A stretch of DNA of 64,000 bases. Origin: Mycobacterium sp. MS1601 (GTDB taxonomy: Bacteria > Actinomycetota > Actinomycetes > Mycobacteriales > Mycobacteriaceae). The position numbers were made by a program, and so were the translations under genes. The notes beneath the pieces were generated by a model. The model ran no database searches, was not told where the DNA came from, and saw nothing but the letters and a program-made list of their open reading frames with translations. Location of the stretch: positions 682,001 through 746,000 of the forward strand of contig NZ_CP019420.1 of the NCBI RefSeq assembly GCF_001984215.1, given 5' to 3'. This document shows positions 61,342 to 64,000 of this stretch, in pieces. Position 1 is the first letter of the stretch, and each line of letters opens with the position of its first letter.

Positions 61342-62724
61342 TCAGTGTGCGAAGTGCTGCGTGTCGTCGAAGGTGCCCTGCGGTTTGAGCTTGTCCAGCT
61401 TCTCGAGCACCTCGATCAGGTCGTCTTTGAGCGCACGGGCCAGGTCGGTGGAGAAGCCCTCACGGACCACCACACGCAGCACCGCGACGTTCTCGGCGCC
61501 CTCGGGCATGGTGTACGCCGGGACCTGCCAGCCGTAGGTGCGCAGCCCCGCGGAGACATCGAATTCGGTGTAGCCGAAGTCACCGGCCAGCCGGAACGCC
61601 ACCACCGGGATGGCCGACCCGTCGGAGATCACCTCGAAGTGCTCACTTTTGTCCAGCTCGTCGGCCAACCAGCGTGCGGTGCCCGACAGGCAGCTCATCA
61701 CCTGGCCGTAACCGGCTCGTCCCAGCCGCAGGAAGTTGTAGTACTGGCCCACCACCTGGTTGCCGGGCCGGGAGAAGTTCAGGGTGAACGTCGGCATGTC
61801 ACCACCGAGGTAGTTGACCCGGAACACCAGGTCCTCCGGCAACGCATCGGCATTGCGCCACACCACGAATCCGATACCGGGATAGGTCAGGCCGTACTTG
61901 TGCCCGCTGACGTTGATCGAGGCCACCCGCGGGAGGCGGAAATCCCACTCGATCTCCGGGTGCAGGAACGGGACCACGAACCCGCCGCTGGCGGCGTCGA
62001 CGTGAACCGGGATGTCCGGGCCTCCGTCGGCGGCCAGCTTGTCCAGCGCGGAGCAGATCTCGGCGATGGGTTCCAGCTCGCCGGTGTACGTGGTGCCCAA
62101 GATGCCCACGACGCCGATGGTGTCCTCGTCGACGTGGTCGCGAACCTGCTCCGGGGTGATGACGTACCGGCCCTCCTCCATGGGCAGGTAGCGCGGCTCC
62201 ACGTCGAAGTAGCGGCAGAACTTCTCCCACACCACCTGGACGTTGGACCCCATCACCAGGTTCGGGGTGCGGCCTCTCCAGTTCTTGCCGACGCGTTCCT
62301 TCCACCGCCACTTCAGCGCGAGTCCGCCGAGCATCACGGCTTCGCTGGACCCGACGGTAGAGACCCCGATGGCACTGGACGGGTCGTCGTCACGCAGGTT
62401 CTCGGCATGGAACAGGTCCGCCACCATGCAGACACACCGCTGCTCGATGGCGGCGGTGGCCGGGTACTCGTCCTTGTCGATCATGTTCTTGTCGAACGTC
62501 TCGGCCATCAGCTTCTCGGCCTCGGGATCCATCCACGTACTCACGAACGTCGCCAGGTTCAGCCGGGAGCTGCCGTCGAGCATCAATTCGTCATGGATGA
62601 ACCGGTAGGTCGCGGTGGGTTCCATCGACTCGTCGGGCAGGCGCAGCGCCGGAATCGGTGCGGTGAACATCCGTCCGGTGTAGGCCGGAGTGATGGATGA
62701 CGACGCGCGATTGATGTGCGGCAT
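61342..62724 (-). CDS. gadB: Glutamate decarboxylase
   Basis: A 460-residue PLP decarboxylase converting glutamate to GABA with proton consumption. [13 protein letters not shown] precedes the PLP lysine Lys276 in [14 protein letters not shown]. Length and the C-terminal basic/His region (QHFAH) suit bacterial GadB. The ATG at 62724 follows AAAGGA. It sits between nnrD and alr; in M. tuberculosis several genes separate gadB and alr. Confidence 0.96.
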   Translation of the reverse strand: MPHINRASSSITPAYTGRMFTAPIPALRLPDESMEPTATYRFIHDELMLDGSSRLNLATFVSTWMDPEAEKLMAETFDKNMIDKDEYPATAAIEQRCVCMVADLFHAENLRDDDPSSAIGVSTVGSSEAVMLGGLALKWRWKERVGKNWRGRTPNLVMGSNVQVVWEKFCRYFDVEPRYLPMEEGRYVITPEQVRDHVDEDTIGVVGILGTTYTGELEPIAEICSALDKLAADGGPDIPVHVDAASGGFVVPFLHPEIEWDFRLPRVASINVSGHKYGLTYPGIGFVVWRNADALPEDLVFRVNYLGGDMPTFTLNFSRPGNQVVGQYYNFLRLGRAGYGQVMSCLSGTARWLADELDKSEHFEVISDGSAIPVVAFRLAGDFGYTEFDVSAGLRTYGWQVPAYTMPEGAENVAVLRVVVREGFSTDLARALKDDLIEVLEKLDKLKPQGTFDDTQHFAH

Positions 62725-62737
62725 GGTGTCCTTTTCT

Positions 62738-64000
62738 CTAGAGGCCGGCGATCGACGTACGAAGGTGAGCAAGGATGCCCGACGCCGAGGTGGGCGCGGG
62801 TTGTGGACCTGGATCAGCGGCGGAAAGCCCGGCGGCGCGGGCGTGAACGTACGCGCCTGCGGCGGCGGCCTCCCCCGGCGGCAGGCCCGATGCCAGCAAT
62901 GCGCCGATGACGCCGGACAACACGTCCCCGGAGCCGGCGGTGGCCGCCCAGGACTGACCGGCCGGGTTGAGGTACACCCGTCCCGCGGGTTCGGCGATGA
63001 CGGTGACATTGCCCTTGAGCAGCACGGTGACACCCAGCTGCTCGGCCAGCCATCGGGCGGCGCCCATGCGGTCCTCGCCCGGGGCACGGCCTGCCAACCG
63101 TGTGTACTCCCCGGCGTGCGGGGTCAGGACAGTCGGGGCGGTGCGCCCCGCAACCAGCTCCGGGTGCGCGGACAGGATGGTCAGCGCGTCGGCGTCGGCG
63201 ATCACCGGCAGGTCGGTCTCCAACGCGAACATCAGGGCTCGCGCCCCGTCCTCGTCGGTGCCCAAGCCCGGGCCCACCACCCAGGACTGGACCCGCCCGG
63301 CGGAGGCCAGGTCCTTGGTGGCGATGACTTCCGGCCAGTGTGAGACCACCTCGGCCGCAGCGGTTCCGGCGTAGCGCACCATGCCAGACGTGGCCGCCAC
63401 CGCGGCGCCGGTGCACAGGATGGCCGCTCCGGGATAGGTGGCCGAACCGGCCAGGATGCCCGTGACACCCTGGCTGTACTTGTCGTCACTGCGGCCGGGG
63501 ATGGGCCACCGCTGTCGGACGTCGGCGGCCTCCAAACCCAGGATGTCGGTGTCGGGGAGGTCCAGACCGATGTCGACGAGGTCGACCCGGCCGCAGTCGG
63601 CCAGCGCGTGCACGGGTTTGAGGCCGCCGAACGTCACGGTGAGCGCGGCGTGGACGTACGGTCCCGAGGTGGCGCCGGTGTGAACATCGACGCCACTGGG
63701 GATGTCCACAGCGACGATCGGCACGGTCACGGTGTCGAAGATCGCCGCGGCGTTTTCCCGCAGCGGGCCGGAGCCGGAGATGCCGACTACCCCGTCGATC
63801 ACCAGATCGGTTGTCGGCGAGATGGTTTCGACTGTTCTTCCGCCAGCTGCCCGGAACGCCCGCAAACCCTTGGCGTGGGCCTTGTCGGGGTTGAGCAGAA
63901 TGGCTTCGGCCGCGACGCCGCGCCTGCGCAACAGCGCTGCCGCCCACAGCGCATCGCCGCCGTTGTCCCCGGAGCCGATGACCGCGCTGACCTTGCGGCC
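62738..64000 (-). CDS. nnrD: Bifunctional NAD(P)H-hydrate repair enzyme NnrD (5' end cut by window)
   Basis: At least 421 codons; the N-terminus lies beyond the right edge. The first residues visible, VIGSGDNGGDALWAAALL, are the substrate loop of the YjeF-N epimerase domain. The C-terminal dehydratase (YjeF-C, CARKD-type) shows VGPGLGTDEDGARA, NAD-hydrate-site PTVLTPHAGEYTRLAG and ATAGSGDVLSGVIGALLASG. The enzyme converts R- and S-NAD(P)HX back to NAD(P)H. It ends 13 bases before gadB. Confidence 0.95.
   Translation of the reverse strand, partial: GRKVSAVIGSGDNGGDALWAAALLRRRGVAAEAILLNPDKAHAKGLRAFRAAGGRTVETISPTTDLVIDGVVGISGSGPLRENAAAIFDTVTVPIVAVDIPSGVDVHTGATSGPYVHAALTVTFGGLKPVHALADCGRVDLVDIGLDLPDTDILGLEAADVRQRWPIPGRSDDKYSQGVTGILAGSATYPGAAILCTGAAVAATSGMVRYAGTAAAEVVSHWPEVIATKDLASAGRVQSWVVGPGLGTDEDGARALMFALETDLPVIADADALTILSAHPELVAGRTAPTVLTPHAGEYTRLAGRAPGEDRMGAARWLAEQLGVTVLLKGNVTVIAEPAGRVYLNPAGQSWAATAGSGDVLSGVIGALLASGLPPGEAAAAGAYVHARAAGLSAADPGPQPAPTSASGILAHLRTSIAGL

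Overview
The window is chromosomal DNA from a high-GC actinobacterium, very probably a fast-growing mycobacterium (Mycolicibacterium type). The evidence is the backbone gene order: dnaE2, htdY, lpqD, acrA1, iunH, imuB-imuA', guaA, an HAD/GH65 pair, choD, guaB3-guaB2, a DUF5319 gene, rsdA-sigD, whiB3, groEL1-groES, tsaD-rimI-tsaB-tsaE, alr, gadB, nnrD. This follows the Rv3370c-Rv3433c stretch of M. tuberculosis as I remember it. No rRNA, tRNA or CRISPR array was seen.

Layout. 1-16.6 kb: the mutagenic SOS genes dnaE2 (cut by the left edge) and imuA'-imuB, each behind a LexA box. Between them lie an Acg-type nitroreductase, an Eis-type acetyltransferase, a permease/Usp pair, lipid genes (htdY, lpqD, acrA1), iunH and the ohrR-ohr peroxide operon. 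16.7-21.8 kb: a tightly coupled esterase, SDR, ferritin-like di-iron protein, Baeyer-Villiger-type monooxygenase and MerR regulator. 21.8-28.3 kb: guaA, the HAD/GH65 pair and choD. 28.4-35.1 kb: a complete beta-glucoside phosphotransferase system (HPr, EI, EIIBCA, phospho-beta-glucosidase, BglG-type antiterminator) inserted between choD and guaB3, with a promoter, RAT site and terminator. 35.1-41.8 kb: GMP synthesis (guaB3, guaB2), the SigD/RsdA pair and whiB3. 41.9-53.9 kb: an accessory block between whiB3 and groEL1. It holds an IS481 copy with its target duplication, an amine-type oxidase/cyclodeaminase pair with a TetR regulator, a DAHP synthase behind an aromatic leader peptide and attenuator, a ThrE exporter, and an AraC/CMD/BKACE cluster. 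53.9-64 kb: groEL1-groES under CIRCE, then a long leftward run for t6A tRNA modification, alanine racemase, glutamate decarboxylase and NAD(P)H-hydrate repair (nnrD, cut by the right edge).

The most rewarding parts are the regulatory RNAs and accessory insertions. These are the RAT/terminator ahead of the PTS permease, with its cognate antiterminator frameshifted; the Tyr-Trp-Arg-Phe leader ahead of DAHP synthase; the five-gene monooxygenase operon; and an IS481 whose transposase takes its stop codon from the duplicated CTAG target. Family assignments come from reading motifs and from memory of homologues; no database search was run.
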